From assembly GCA_041650475.1 (NCBI GenBank), contig JBAZLD010000001.1:77346-141345 (forward strand): a stretch of 64,000 bases of DNA, read 5' to 3'. The notes beneath the pieces were generated by a model, which saw nothing but the letters and a program-made list of their open reading frames with translations, was not told where the DNA came from and searched no databases. Positions 54,381-63,162 of this stretch are shown here, piece by piece. Within the stretch, counting starts at the first letter, position 1; every line of letters starts with the position of its first letter. The DNA comes from JAIPGX01 sp041650475. Its GTDB lineage: Bacteria; Babelota; Babeliae; Babelales; UASB340. The position numbers and the translations under genes were made by a program.

Positions 54381-55166
54381 TTATTTTGGTGCAGGCATTT
54401 CACTTGCTCCCATTCCAGTTACTGGTGCTGGAGCTGTTGGCATTCCCATTTCACCGGTTGAAGGCATACTTGTTGAAGGCATACTTGGAGTTGTTGGTGG
54501 CGTTTTAGGTGGCATTTCGCCCATGCCTATTCCTGTTGTTGGCGGTGTTGTTGGAGTTTTAGGTTTTTCTTCTATCTTTGGCATTGTTGGGGTTTTTGGC
54601 TCCTCCCCCGTAGCTTTAGTGTCGGCGGGAGTTGCTCTCATTTCAGATTTTTTTTCTACTGGTTGAGAAGGGCCCACACTTTTTTCATCTGAAATTTTTT
54701 CTTTGATTTTGATAGAAATAGGACCCTTCTCTTCCGTTAGTGGAGGAGTTGGAGTTAAACTTTCAGAGCTTAAATCTTTAATAAAAATATTGAGTTCTTT
54801 TTGTAAATTTTTTGCTTTTTCTAAAATTTCCTTTTTAGAGATGCTTGAAAATTTTAAAGATTCTGGATCAGGTGTACTAAAAAGTTCTAGAGCAGATTCT
54901 TTTATTTCTTGTATTTTTTTGTATTCTTTTGATGTTAAGTCATCATTTTTTTTCTTAGGCTCAACTTCTTCTTGCTCTTGTGTTTTTTGTAATTCTTCAA
55001 TTTCTTGTCTTAAATATTTAACTTTAGCGATATTAACATCTTCTTGTTTTTCTATTATTGTTTCTAATTCTTTTATTTTTCCTTCAGGATCAATTGCACC
55101 TATTTTGTTTTGTAAAAAACAAAATAATGTTAGAAATGTTAGTAGTAAAGATTTTGTAATTTTCAT
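54381..55166 (-). CDS. Secreted protein: coiled coil plus Pro/Thr/Met-rich low-complexity tail
   Basis: 261 residues: signal peptide (1-24), a coiled coil (about 28-135, Glu/Lys/Leu heptads), then a disordered C-terminal half rich in Pro, Thr, Met and Gly with irregular short repeats (KTPTTPPTTG, PKTPPTTPSMPSTSMPSTG). Local GC is above background. No homologue recognised. A surface-exposed or host-interacting role is possible but unproven. Confidence 0.65.
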   Translation of the reverse strand: MKITKSLLLTFLTLFCFLQNKIGAIDPEGKIKELETIIEKQEDVNIAKVKYLRQEIEELQKTQEQEEVEPKKKNDDLTSKEYKKIQEIKESALELFSTPDPESLKFSSISKKEILEKAKNLQKELNIFIKDLSSESLTPTPPLTEEKGPISIKIKEKISDEKSVGPSQPVEKKSEMRATPADTKATGEEPKTPTMPKIEEKPKTPTTPPTTGIGMGEMPPKTPPTTPSMPSTSMPSTGEMGMPTAPAPVTGMGASEMPAPK

Positions 55167-55491
55167 AATTACCCCTTCACATTAAAATTTTAATTTAAAA
55201 TTAAAAATCCGGTTTTAAGCTGCTTGTAAAATTATATTTTATATCTGTAATTTAATTTTAACAAAATCTATATAGTTATTGTCAAGAGTTGGTAAAAAGA
55301 AATATTTTTTGCTTTTTCTAAGATTTTTGTAGGTGTAGTTTCGATTTTTTGGGATTATTGTTTTTTTTATCTTTTATATGTTATTTATAAATCTAAAGCT
55401 TATTATTAAGTGCCAAAAAAACACAAATTTTGTAATTAAAATTTATAATTCTGAATAAAATGTTGTGAAAAAGCCGAGAGAAGGGTAGAAA
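55167..55491. other. Intergenic region of ~325 bp between divergent genes
   Basis: This gap separates two divergent genes for secreted or outer-membrane proteins and should hold both promoters. A TATAAT sits at 55444-55449 upstream of the barrel gene, but I see no convincing -35. No RNA gene, repeat or further coding region is visible. Confidence 0.4.
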
Positions 55492-57102
55492 ATGAAATTT
55501 AGAGTCTACTTAAATAAATTTTTCTTATTATTTATTTTTTTATCTTTTATAAATTCTATAAGCCCAACCCCATTAAATAATCGCTACGATCCTGTATCTT
55601 TTTATAATGTCTTTGGTACAGACAAATATTATTATTATCACAAAAATAATAAATGTTTCAGAGTTAAATTAGATCTTACCCCTTTTTATCAACACTCTTC
55701 TGGCGCAAGAAATAAAGATGGAAATAAAGTTCCTGCAGGGGATATCTTCGGTCGCTGGAACATGCTAGCGACTTTATTTGGAGATGGAGCTGTGACCACA
55801 GGTAAGCATTTTGAATTTAATGATGGTAATACTGCTCCAGTTGGTCCATGGGGAAAACCCCTAGATACAACAGCCAGTAATTTTCCATTTTTAAGTATTG
55901 CACGAAGAGTCCTTGATGGTTATGGCAACAATGCAACTGAAGAAGCTATGTTTGATACTACACATGAAACCGTTGCTGATTGGGTAAGTATTTACCCAAA
56001 TGTTTTAAGGGATGCTAATGTTACAGTTGGTGCTGGAACTGCTGCTGGAACAATAAGTAAAGCTTATGCGTTTGAAGCAAATTATGATCCTTCGGATGAT
56101 TTTTTTGGTAAATATTCTGTGCCAATAAAATACGAAAAATTGGGTTTACGTGGGCGCTTGGGACTTGATTTTGGTTGGGGTTTTGGCTTGGCTGTTAAAA
56201 GTGGAGTAGTAGATATCAGACAAAAAGCGACATTTAATGATCAAACTTCAAGTGCTAGTTCATCTGCACCTGCAAATGACAAGCTTTTGATGCGAACGTA
56301 TATGACAAATCAGTTGCCTGCGGAACATATATTGGGTGATGCGACATCTAGAACAACGGGTTCCTTGGGTTCTTTTGAAAGTAACGAATTAAATTTTAAA
56401 ACAGCAGAATATAAAAAAACGGTTCTTGAAGATACACATATAGAATTGTATTGGTGTCTGCCTTTTGATGTAAGAGATGATGAGGGTGAAACTGCAGTCT
56501 CCTTTGCTCCATATATATCTTTGGGTGTTTGGGCACCAAGTGGCCAAACACAGGATCAAAATTGGGCATTTTCTATTCCAAGCGGAAGTGATGGACAAAC
56601 AGGATTTACCGTAGAAGGTTCAATAAATTTAGATTTTTTAAAAAATTATCAATTAGGATTTGGAGCAGGAGCGGCTTTTTATGGTTCAAAAGATTATAAT
56701 GATTATAGGGTTCCATCTAGTATATATCAAGCTGGTATTTACCCATGGAAAACGAATATTAGAAGAAGTACAAATCCTGTTTGGTATGTAAATCTTTCTA
56801 TGAAAGCAGAAGATTTTATAAAAAACTTTTTTTGTTCTTTTGAATATATTTATACGCAAAAAAATAAAGATTCAATTACGCTTAAAGAGACAAATCAGAC
56901 CAGAAAAACTGCTTTTGAAGCAGGTAAAGGCAAAGAGACTTTAGAAGAAAATTCTAAATGGAAAAATAACATTGTACAGGGTGGCGTTGGATATAAAATT
57001 TGTCCAGGAATACAGCTTGCGCTTGGTTTTCAAGCACATATTAGTGGTGTTAAAGTTTACAAAACTACCACTGTATTTGGGACACTTAGTCTTGTTTTCT
57101 AA
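55492..57102 (+). CDS. Outer-membrane beta-barrel-like protein, paralogue of the protein at 44259-45611
   Basis: 536 residues: signal peptide (about 1-26), long stretches of alternating residues with Gly/aromatic content, and a terminal Phe (FGTLSLVF), all typical of an outer-membrane barrel. The block WAFSIPSGSDGQTGFTVEG is shared with the smaller barrel. A Ser/Ala-rich stretch around residue 250 (SSASSSAP) is probably an external loop. Function unknown; a porin is the simplest guess. GAGAAGG precedes the ATG. Confidence 0.75.
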   Translation: MKFRVYLNKFFLLFIFLSFINSISPTPLNNRYDPVSFYNVFGTDKYYYYHKNNKCFRVKLDLTPFYQHSSGARNKDGNKVPAGDIFGRWNMLATLFGDGAVTTGKHFEFNDGNTAPVGPWGKPLDTTASNFPFLSIARRVLDGYGNNATEEAMFDTTHETVADWVSIYPNVLRDANVTVGAGTAAGTISKAYAFEANYDPSDDFFGKYSVPIKYEKLGLRGRLGLDFGWGFGLAVKSGVVDIRQKATFNDQTSSASSSAPANDKLLMRTYMTNQLPAEHILGDATSRTTGSLGSFESNELNFKTAEYKKTVLEDTHIELYWCLPFDVRDDEGETAVSFAPYISLGVWAPSGQTQDQNWAFSIPSGSDGQTGFTVEGSINLDFLKNYQLGFGAGAAFYGSKDYNDYRVPSSIYQAGIYPWKTNIRRSTNPVWYVNLSMKAEDFIKNFFCSFEYIYTQKNKDSITLKETNQTRKTAFEAGKGKETLEENSKWKNNIVQGGVGYKICPGIQLALGFQAHISGVKVYKTTTVFGTLSLVF

Positions 57103-57123
57103 AAATAATATAAAAAATTAAAA

Positions 57124-57183
57124 GCGCTGGGTATCACTATATTTGCCCAACGCTAGCTCATGTTGGCCGGCATTACCGGCCAA
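57124..57183. other. Pair of GC-rich hairpins downstream of the barrel gene
   Basis: The first hairpin pairs 57124-57131 with 57046-type sequence at 57146-57153 (GCGCTGGG with CCCAACGC, one mismatch). The second is perfect: TTGGCCGG (57163-57170), loop CATTA, CCGGCCAA (57176-57183). No T-run follows on the plus strand. They stand out in AT-rich DNA and may end the barrel transcript or be a small repetitive element. Confidence 0.5.
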
Positions 57184-57253
57184 AAACAAAAAATATACAA
57201 AATACCCTCTTCAAATAACAAAAAAAATAGTTTATAATACAAAAATACTATAA

Positions 57254-57285
57254 AAATACTAAAAAATAGATTTTTTTTAGTATTT
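57254..57285 (+). other. A/T-rich hairpin in the rpsU leader region
   Basis: A 13-bp perfect stem (57254-57266 with 57273-57285), AAATACTAAAAAA on the left, about 50 bases before rpsU. It could be a weak terminator for upstream transcription or a leader element. Confidence 0.35.
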
Positions 57286-57333
57286 AAATTGTTAAATCAA
57301 TAAAAAATATAAAAAAAGGCGGTGTTTTTTAAC

Positions 57334-57543
57334 ATGACAAAAGTTTATAACGTCGAAGTTCACGTTGGTGATAATGTAGAAAGAAGTTTAAAACAACTTA
57401 AAAAAAAGATTGAACGTGAAGGTGTTGTCAGAGATATGAAAAGATTAGTTTATCATGAACCTGCAACACAAAAAAGACGTAAAAGACTCATGAGAGCTAT
57501 AAAAAATAATTATCTCAAGAGCATGGAAAGTTATCTAAAATAA
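57334..57543 (+). CDS. rpsU: 30S ribosomal protein S21
   Basis: 69 residues, basic, with VHVGDNVERSLKQLKKKIEREG and the YHEPATQKRRKR tail typical of S21. The ATG at 57334 (MTKVYNVEV) is used rather than one four codons upstream. It helps mRNA selection in initiation. It is followed by rbfA after 30 bases. Confidence 0.93.
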   Translation: MTKVYNVEVHVGDNVERSLKQLKKKIEREGVVRDMKRLVYHEPATQKRRKRLMRAIKNNYLKSMESYLK

Positions 57544-57573
57544 ATTTTTTATCCATTTTTTTTATAAAAAGAC

Positions 57574-58029
57574 ATGAAAAATTTTTTAGGAAATAGGAAA
57601 AGAGAACAAAAAACTTCTCTTTTCCTACATGAAATTTCATCTATTATTCAAAGACTTTCTCAGGATGAGCCAGAGTTATTAAAAATTTTTATAACAAAAG
57701 TCGAATTATCTAAAGACTATAAAATTTGTTATATTTATTTTTCTACTTATGGTGATAAAAGCGATTTTGATAAAGCATTAGAAATTTTGAAATTATATAA
57801 ACCATCTATGCGTAAAGTTCTTGCACAAAGCATTTCTGGAAAATTTGTAGCAGATTTAAGATTTTTGTATGACAAAACAAAAGAAAAAGAACGTGAACTT
57901 TTGAATTTTTTAGACGAAGTTGCACAACAAGATGCTAAGCTTGAAGGGCAAGCTGAAAAAAAACTGAAAGTTAGAGAGAAAGAATCTGAGATAGAAATTC
58001 AAGATGAACAGCTTAATCAAGAAAAATAG
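57574..58029 (+). CDS. rbfA: Ribosome-binding factor A
   Basis: 151 residues with a KH-like core: RKREQKTSLFLHEISSIIQ, FITKVELSKDYKICYIYFS, then KVLAQSISGKFVADLRFLYD. RbfA acts in 30S maturation and cold adaptation. A charged Lys/Glu/Gln-rich tail (about 110-151) extends past the domain. Confidence 0.88.
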   Translation: MKNFLGNRKREQKTSLFLHEISSIIQRLSQDEPELLKIFITKVELSKDYKICYIYFSTYGDKSDFDKALEILKLYKPSMRKVLAQSISGKFVADLRFLYDKTKEKERELLNFLDEVAQQDAKLEGQAEKKLKVREKESEIEIQDEQLNQEK

Positions 58030-58035
58030 AAAACA

Positions 58036-59052
58036 GTGCTTGATGCTATATTATTTAAAAATAAAAATTCAAAAAATTTAAATTTAAGTATTTCTTATGA
58101 GCTTATTCAAGTTCTTGAAAAAGAAGCTCAATCTATAAATTATCTTATTAAAAATTTTCCCATACAAGCAGAATTTTTGGTAGAAAAAATTTTACAAACA
58201 AATTTAAAAGCAAATGGTCGAATAGTTTTTACTGGAATGGGAAAATCTGGACATGTAGCAAAAAAATTAGTAGCTACTTTTTCTGGACTTAATATTCCAG
58301 CATTTTTTTTGCATCCAGGAGAGGCGCTACATGGCGATTTGGGGATGATTACTTCTCAAGATCTAATTATTGCAATATCAAAAAGTGGCACAGGAATCGA
58401 GCTCGAACAAGTTATCCCGGTATTAAAATCACATGGAAATTTTATTTGTTTAATTTGTTGTTCAGATGGTAATTTAAAATTTTTGGTAGATTTGGCTATT
58501 AAACTGCCATTTCAGCAAGAAGCATGCTTTTTAAATCTCGCTCCTACCAGCAGCTCAACTTTATGTATGGCTTTTGGTGATGCTTTGGCGGTAGTTTGTG
58601 CAAAATTAAAGGGCTTTGATAAAAATGATTTTGCAAAAATTCACCCATCAGGAGCTTTGGGAAAAAAATTACTTTTGAATGTTGAATATTTTATGTATAA
58701 AGATGGTAATTTGCCTTTAGTTGAGCCTGATATAAATTTTAAAGATCTTTTATTTATCATTACTAGTAAAAAAATGGGTATTGCAATTGTTGTAGATAAT
58801 GAAAAAAATTTACTTGGCATAATTACAGATGGTGACCTGCGCCGTGCGTTTGATTTAGGCACTAAGATTTTTGATAAAAAAGCAAAAGATCTTATGATTC
58901 AAAATCCTAAAATTATAAAAAAAGATGTTTTGGCATCAGTAGCATTGCAAACTATGGAAAAATTTAATATTACTAGTTTAGTTGTAGTGCAAGACGAAAA
59001 AAAGGTTGTCGGCTTGATTCATATTCATGATTTAGTAAAAGCAGGTTTATAA
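58036..59052 (+). CDS. kdsD: D-arabinose 5-phosphate isomerase
   Basis: 338 residues: SIS sugar-isomerase domain (GRIVFTGMGKSGHVAKK, HPGEALHGDLGMI, SKSGTG) plus two C-terminal CBS motifs (IIVTDGDLRR-type GIITDGDLRRAF and FNITSLVVVQDEKKVVG). It makes arabinose 5-phosphate for Kdo, so it supports LPS synthesis. It starts at a GTG six bases after rbfA with no strong ribosome-binding site. Confidence 0.93.
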   Translation: MLDAILFKNKNSKNLNLSISYELIQVLEKEAQSINYLIKNFPIQAEFLVEKILQTNLKANGRIVFTGMGKSGHVAKKLVATFSGLNIPAFFLHPGEALHGDLGMITSQDLIIAISKSGTGIELEQVIPVLKSHGNFICLICCSDGNLKFLVDLAIKLPFQQEACFLNLAPTSSSTLCMAFGDALAVVCAKLKGFDKNDFAKIHPSGALGKKLLLNVEYFMYKDGNLPLVEPDINFKDLLFIITSKKMGIAIVVDNEKNLLGIITDGDLRRAFDLGTKIFDKKAKDLMIQNPKIIKKDVLASVALQTMEKFNITSLVVVQDEKKVVGLIHIHDLVKAGL

Positions 59053-59081
59053 AAATTTTATAAAAAATTTATGGAGATTTG

Positions 59082-59393
59082 ATGGATAAAAATATTCAAC
59101 AAAATTTAGATAAAATTCAGATTTTAAATTTTTTAAAAGAAAATAAAAATTTTTTAAATAAAGAATTTGGTGTAATTAAAATTGCTCTTTTTGGTTCATA
59201 TGCTAAAAATGAAGCCCGAATTGAAAGTGATATTGATATTTTAGTTCAAGTCAAAAAAAAGAGTTTTGATAATAGATTTGATATAAAAGAATTTTTAGAA
59301 AAAAATTTAAAAAGAAATGTAGATTTATTTTATTTTGATAGCGTTCGACCTTCTATTATGCATGAAATCGAGAAAGATTTAAAAGTAGAGTAG
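59082..59393 (+). CDS. MntA-type nucleotidyltransferase antitoxin
   Basis: 103 residues with the minimal nucleotidyltransferase motif G38-S39-X10-D50-I-D52 (GSYAKNEARIESDID). In the MntA/HepT systems studied, MntA adds AMP to a tyrosine of the HEPN toxin and so neutralises it. The ATG at 59082 follows GGAG (59073-59076). It is immediately followed by the HepT-like gene. Confidence 0.85.
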   Translation: MDKNIQQNLDKIQILNFLKENKNFLNKEFGVIKIALFGSYAKNEARIESDIDILVQVKKKSFDNRFDIKEFLEKNLKRNVDLFYFDSVRPSIMHEIEKDLKVE

Positions 59394-59491
59394 TAGAATT
59401 ATTTTTAATAGATATCTTAGTTTCGATAGATAAAATTAAAAGAAGAATAAGAAAAGTAAAAAATGTTGAAGATTTTATTAAAAATGAAGAT

Positions 59492-59842
59492 GTGTTTGAT
59501 GCAACGTTGAGAGATCTTGAGATAATTGGCGAAGCAGCAAGACATGTTTTAGAGAATGAGTTGGTGCCACAAGAAAAAGAAAGATATTGGCGCAAGATTG
59601 TAGACTTTAGAAATGTTGTTGCGCATGAATATTTTGGAATAGATGTAGATATTATTTTTGAATTAGCGACTAAAACAGTTTTTGATTTTGAAAAAGAAGT
59701 TTTAGATTTAATTTTGAAATTTAAAGTAAAGAAAAAGTTTATGCAAATTTTAGAGGACGAGATAAGCAGGCTTAATAAAATGAGCAGAATACTAAGCGTT
59801 GAATATTTAGATAAGTTAGCTGAAAATTTGAATAAAAATTGA
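59492..59842 (+). CDS. HepT-type HEPN ribonuclease toxin, start unresolved
   Basis: The coding frame carries the HEPN motif R40-X4-H45-X-Y47 (RNVVAHEY), where the Tyr is the residue MntA modifies. LRDLEIIGEAARH is the DUF86 signature. From GTG 59492 the protein is 116 residues. However, family-like sequence (LFLIDILVSIDKIKRRI) continues in frame upstream to about 59396 with no ATG, GTG or TTG, so the true start is either non-canonical or lost. A ~40-residue Lys/Leu-rich tail follows the domain. The gene overlaps the upstream reading of trpS. Confidence 0.75.
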   Translation: MFDATLRDLEIIGEAARHVLENELVPQEKERYWRKIVDFRNVVAHEYFGIDVDIIFELATKTVFDFEKEVLDLILKFKVKKKFMQILEDEISRLNKMSRILSVEYLDKLAENLNKN

Positions 59843-59856
59843 ATTTTAGGAAAAAA

Positions 59857-60870
59857 ATGGAAAACAAAAAAATAATTTTAACAGGTGATAGGCCAACAGG
59901 GTGCTTGCATTTGGGGCATTATGTTGGGTCATTGCAGAACAGAGTAAAAATGCAAAATGATTATAAACAATTTGTAATGATAGCTGATGTGCAAGCTTTA
60001 ACTGATAATGCTGAAAATCCAGAAAAAGTTAGACAAAATATTTTGCAAGTTGCTCTTGATTATTTAGCTGTTGGAATTGATCCAAAAATTTCTACAATTT
60101 TTATCCAATCGTTAATTCCTGAAATAGCAGAACTCACAATTTTTTATCTAAATCTTGTTACTTTAGCTAGATTGCAAAGAAATCCTACAGTTAAAGATGA
60201 AATGAAACAAAAGGGTTTTGGTGCAAACATTCCGGCAGGTTTTTTGGTGTATCCAATAAGTCAGGCTGCAGATATTACATGTGTAAAAGCTAATCTTGTT
60301 CCAGTTGGTAAAGACCAGATTCCACATATAGAACAAGCAGTAGAAATTGTTAGAAAATTTAATAATATTTATGGGCCTGTTCTGGTTGAACCAGAGGCTT
60401 TGGTGCCAAAAGATGAAAATGTTGCGCGGTTACCCGGAATAGATGGAAAAGCTAAAATGAGTAAATCTTTGGGAAATACGATATTTTTATCTGATAGCAA
60501 AGATACTATTTATTCAAAAATTATGAGTATGTACACAGATCCAGATCACTTAAGAGTTCAAGATCCAGGAAAAATAGAAGGTAATACTGTCTTTACATAT
60601 CTTGATGTTTTTGACCCAAACAAAGAATATGTAAAAGAACTCAAAGAACAGTATCAACGCGGTGGTTTGGGTGATGTAAAAGTAAAAAAATATCTAAACG
60701 AAATTTTACAAAATATTTTAGAACCTATTCGTACCCGAAGACAAGAATTTGAAAAAGATCCAGAATATGTAATGCAAATTTTGCAAGATGGCTCTCTGAT
60801 TGCAAGACAGGAGGCTCAAAAAACAATGAAGGATGTAAGAAGAGCCATGAAGATAAATTATTTTAAATAA
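59857..60870 (+). CDS. trpS: Tryptophanyl-tRNA synthetase
   Basis: 337 residues of a class I synthetase: HIGH motif as CLHLGHYVG, SQAADI in the active site and KMSKS as KMSKSLGN. The ATG at 59857 is preferred over one six codons upstream. Full length. The matching tRNA-Trp is at 24289-24364. Confidence 0.96.
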   Translation: MENKKIILTGDRPTGCLHLGHYVGSLQNRVKMQNDYKQFVMIADVQALTDNAENPEKVRQNILQVALDYLAVGIDPKISTIFIQSLIPEIAELTIFYLNLVTLARLQRNPTVKDEMKQKGFGANIPAGFLVYPISQAADITCVKANLVPVGKDQIPHIEQAVEIVRKFNNIYGPVLVEPEALVPKDENVARLPGIDGKAKMSKSLGNTIFLSDSKDTIYSKIMSMYTDPDHLRVQDPGKIEGNTVFTYLDVFDPNKEYVKELKEQYQRGGLGDVKVKKYLNEILQNILEPIRTRRQEFEKDPEYVMQILQDGSLIARQEAQKTMKDVRRAMKINYFK

Positions 60871-60874
60871 GATT

Positions 60875-61648
60875 ATGTTTATTTTTATATTTTTAGTTTT
60901 AACTTTTTTATGCTGGGGCTCCTTTTTAAATGTTGTTGCTTACCGATCGATTACAGACATAAGTTTTTTTGAAAAAAGATCAATTTGTCCCGATTGTAAA
61001 AAAGTTATTGCTTGGTTTGATAATATTCCGGTTATTTCTTGGCTACTTTTAAAAGCAAAATGTCGACATTGCAAAACATCAATATCTTGGCTTTATCCAT
61101 TTATAGAAATTTTGACTGCAATTATTATGCTGGCACTTTTTTATAAAATTTTTTATTTAAATTTTAATTTACAAAATATTTTGAGTTTTTTTTCTTATTG
61201 TATATTTTTTTCTGCGCTTATTGTTTCAACAAGAACAGATTTACAAGATTTGGTTATCCCACAAATATTTAGTATATATTTAGTGCCATTAGGATTAATT
61301 TTTGCTTATTTTAATTTGATAAAAATAAGCTTTTTGCAAAGTGTTTTAGGTGCAATATTTGGATATTTAGTTTTGTGGGTAACAGCAAAATTATTTAAAT
61401 ATTTTGCTCAAAAGGATGGCCTTGGTGTTGGTGATATGGAATTTTTGGCTTTAATAGGTTCTTTTTTAGGTCCAGGTGGAGTTTGGGCTACATTACTTTT
61501 TGGTTCCATTATAGGCTTAATTATTGGTGTTACTTATATTTTTGTTAGCAAACAGGACAAGTCTGTTATGATTCCATTTGGTCCATTTTTGGCTCTAGGT
61601 GCAACTATTTATTTTTTCTTTGAAACGAGTTTAAAGATTTTACTCTAA
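60875..61648 (+). CDS. pilD: Type IV prepilin peptidase / leader peptidase
   Basis: 257 residues, about eight membrane helices. The cytoplasmic zinc loop has two CxxC pairs (CPDC and CRHC) around WFDNIPVISWL. The aspartyl protease residues are in STRTDLQD and GVGDMEF. It cleaves and N-methylates type IV pilins and pseudopilins. A pseudopilin gene lies convergent and adjacent. The two stops are 36 bases apart, or overlap if the pilin frameshift is ignored. Confidence 0.92.
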   Translation: MFIFIFLVLTFLCWGSFLNVVAYRSITDISFFEKRSICPDCKKVIAWFDNIPVISWLLLKAKCRHCKTSISWLYPFIEILTAIIMLALFYKIFYLNFNLQNILSFFSYCIFFSALIVSTRTDLQDLVIPQIFSIYLVPLGLIFAYFNLIKISFLQSVLGAIFGYLVLWVTAKLFKYFAQKDGLGVGDMEFLALIGSFLGPGGVWATLLFGSIIGLIIGVTYIFVSKQDKSVMIPFGPFLALGATIYFFFETSLKILL

Positions 61649-61683
61649 ACCATCTTGCGTATGTTCAATGGTTCTGTCTTGAT

Positions 61684-62097
61684 TTATTTGCCATACGTCC
61701 ATTTTATTTTTACCGTTAATATCTGCAGCAGCAGCGCCACAAAGCTTTGTTCAGTTAAATTTGTTTGACCTAAAGATTCTTTAGGTGCTTTTAATTTTCC
61801 TGTAAAAAAATTAATGCCTTCTTGAGCTCCAGGAAAATTGAATCCATAAGTGTAATTAAAATTACCTTGAGGTTTCCAATTTAAGCTGTCTGGTCCAACT
61901 AAAACATTTGTGTATTTTCCGTGTTCTGCCCAATACGCTTGTTGTGCTGTGTGTAAAGATGCTAAATTTATCGAAACTTCTGCTTGTTTAGCCTTTGCAT
62001 AATAAGAAAAATATTTTGGAATAGAAATTGTAGCAAGAAAAGCTATGATGGCAACAACTATCATGAGTTCTATTAATGAGAACGCATAATTTTTCAT
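61684..62097 (-). CDS. Type IV pilin-like pseudopilin, probably frameshifted near its 3' end
   Basis: 137 residues. Class III leader with FSLIELMIVVAIIAFLATI. The residue before Phe+1 is Ala rather than the usual Gly. The first ~121 residues look like a type II secretion or type IV pilin. After EQSFVA the reading frame changes character: the -1 frame continues AAAADINGKNKMDVW...DGLE to a stop at 61640, which reads like the true pilin end, whereas the open frame stops early at 61684. The switch falls in a GCT/GCA-rich run (61723-61740). The full gene would span 61640-62097. Confidence 0.7.
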   Translation of the reverse strand: MKNYAFSLIELMIVVAIIAFLATISIPKYFSYYAKAKQAEVSINLASLHTAQQAYWAEHGKYTNVLVGPDSLNWKPQGNFNYTYGFNFPGAQEGINFFTGKLKAPKESLGQTNLTEQSFVALLLQILTVKIKWTYGK

Positions 62098-62178
62098 ATA
62101 TTTATCCCCCCGAAAAAAATAAAATTAAATCATATTAAAAATAAGTTTTACAAATATTTATCTTTAAAATCAATTATT

Positions 62179-63162
62179 TTATAGTTTGCTTGTAATTTCT
62201 CTTATTAATTCTTTGATTGGTTTGTTACTTAAAATACCAGCGGCATTTTTGTGTCCACCACCCCCAAAATTTGATGCAAACTTGTTAACATCAGTCTTTT
62301 TTGATCTTAAAGATACTTTTGTTTGCCCTGTATCTATTTCTTGAAATAATAAAGTTATATCTATGCCGGAAATTTGAGATAAAAAGTTGTTAAAACCTAT
62401 AAGTGGTGCTTGTTTAATATTATATTTTTTGAGATCTTCTTGTGTTATATATGTCCAAGCAGCTTTACCTGATGGACTAATTTTTATATTGCTTAACATT
62501 TTACCCCAAAGAGCTATTATCTGAGGATTTTTGTTTGAAATTAACTCTGTCTTTAATTTATATAGATTTGCGCCTAATTCCATCAAATCTGCTGATGCTC
62601 TCAATGTGTTTGGTGTTACTGCTTGAGTATGAAATACTTGGCTATCGTAAAGAATTCCAAAAAGTAAACATTCTGCAACATATTTATCTATTAAATTTTT
62701 GTCTAAAATTTTAAAAAAATCAAAAAGTATTTCACATGTGCTTGAAGCTTCAGGTTGTATAATATTGAATTTGCCTTCAATATTGTTACTTATATGATGA
62801 TCGATATTTATTATAGGAATTTGTTTGAAAATTTCAGGATAATAAATTCTATTATATGTAGCACAGTCTAATATAATTAAAAGTTCTGGGTTTTGTTTAT
62901 GTTTATTTATAAATAAATTTTTAGGATTTCTTTTGAATTTAAATTGAGGTTTGTTAGGGTAAATTGTTTCAATGTTTTTACCCATGTTTTGCAATATTTT
63001 GCTAATGGCAGCACAAGCAGATATTCCATCTCCATCTGGCCTAAAATGTGTTAATAATGTTATATTTTTATATTTTTGAATAAATTGCCATATTTCTAAA
63101 ATTTTATTTTTATTAAAAAATTTATAAAAACTATTCTCCTGTTTTTTTAAATTTTGTTCCAT
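62179..63162 (-). CDS. nrnA: DHH-family phosphoesterase (NrnA-type oligoribonuclease/pAp phosphatase)
   Basis: 327 residues. DHH domain motifs in order: RPDGDGISA, ILDCA, NIDHHISN; then a DHHA1 domain with GGGGHKNAAG near the C-terminus. NrnA degrades short RNA oligomers and 3'-phosphoadenosine 5'-phosphate. The 5' end overlaps tsaC by 32 bases, implying coupled translation. Confidence 0.9.
   Translation of the reverse strand: MEQNLKKQENSFYKFFNKNKILEIWQFIQKYKNITLLTHFRPDGDGISACAAISKILQNMGKNIETIYPNKPQFKFKRNPKNLFINKHKQNPELLIILDCATYNRIYYPEIFKQIPIINIDHHISNNIEGKFNIIQPEASSTCEILFDFFKILDKNLIDKYVAECLLFGILYDSQVFHTQAVTPNTLRASADLMELGANLYKLKTELISNKNPQIIALWGKMLSNIKISPSGKAAWTYITQEDLKKYNIKQAPLIGFNNFLSQISGIDITLLFQEIDTGQTKVSLRSKKTDVNKFASNFGGGGHKNAAGILSNKPIKELIREITSKL

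Noticed and set aside
61684..61731. Programmed -1 frameshift in the pseudopilin gene
   Set aside because: No X-XXY-YYZ slippery site or downstream structure is evident at the switch point; mutation or sequence error is simpler.
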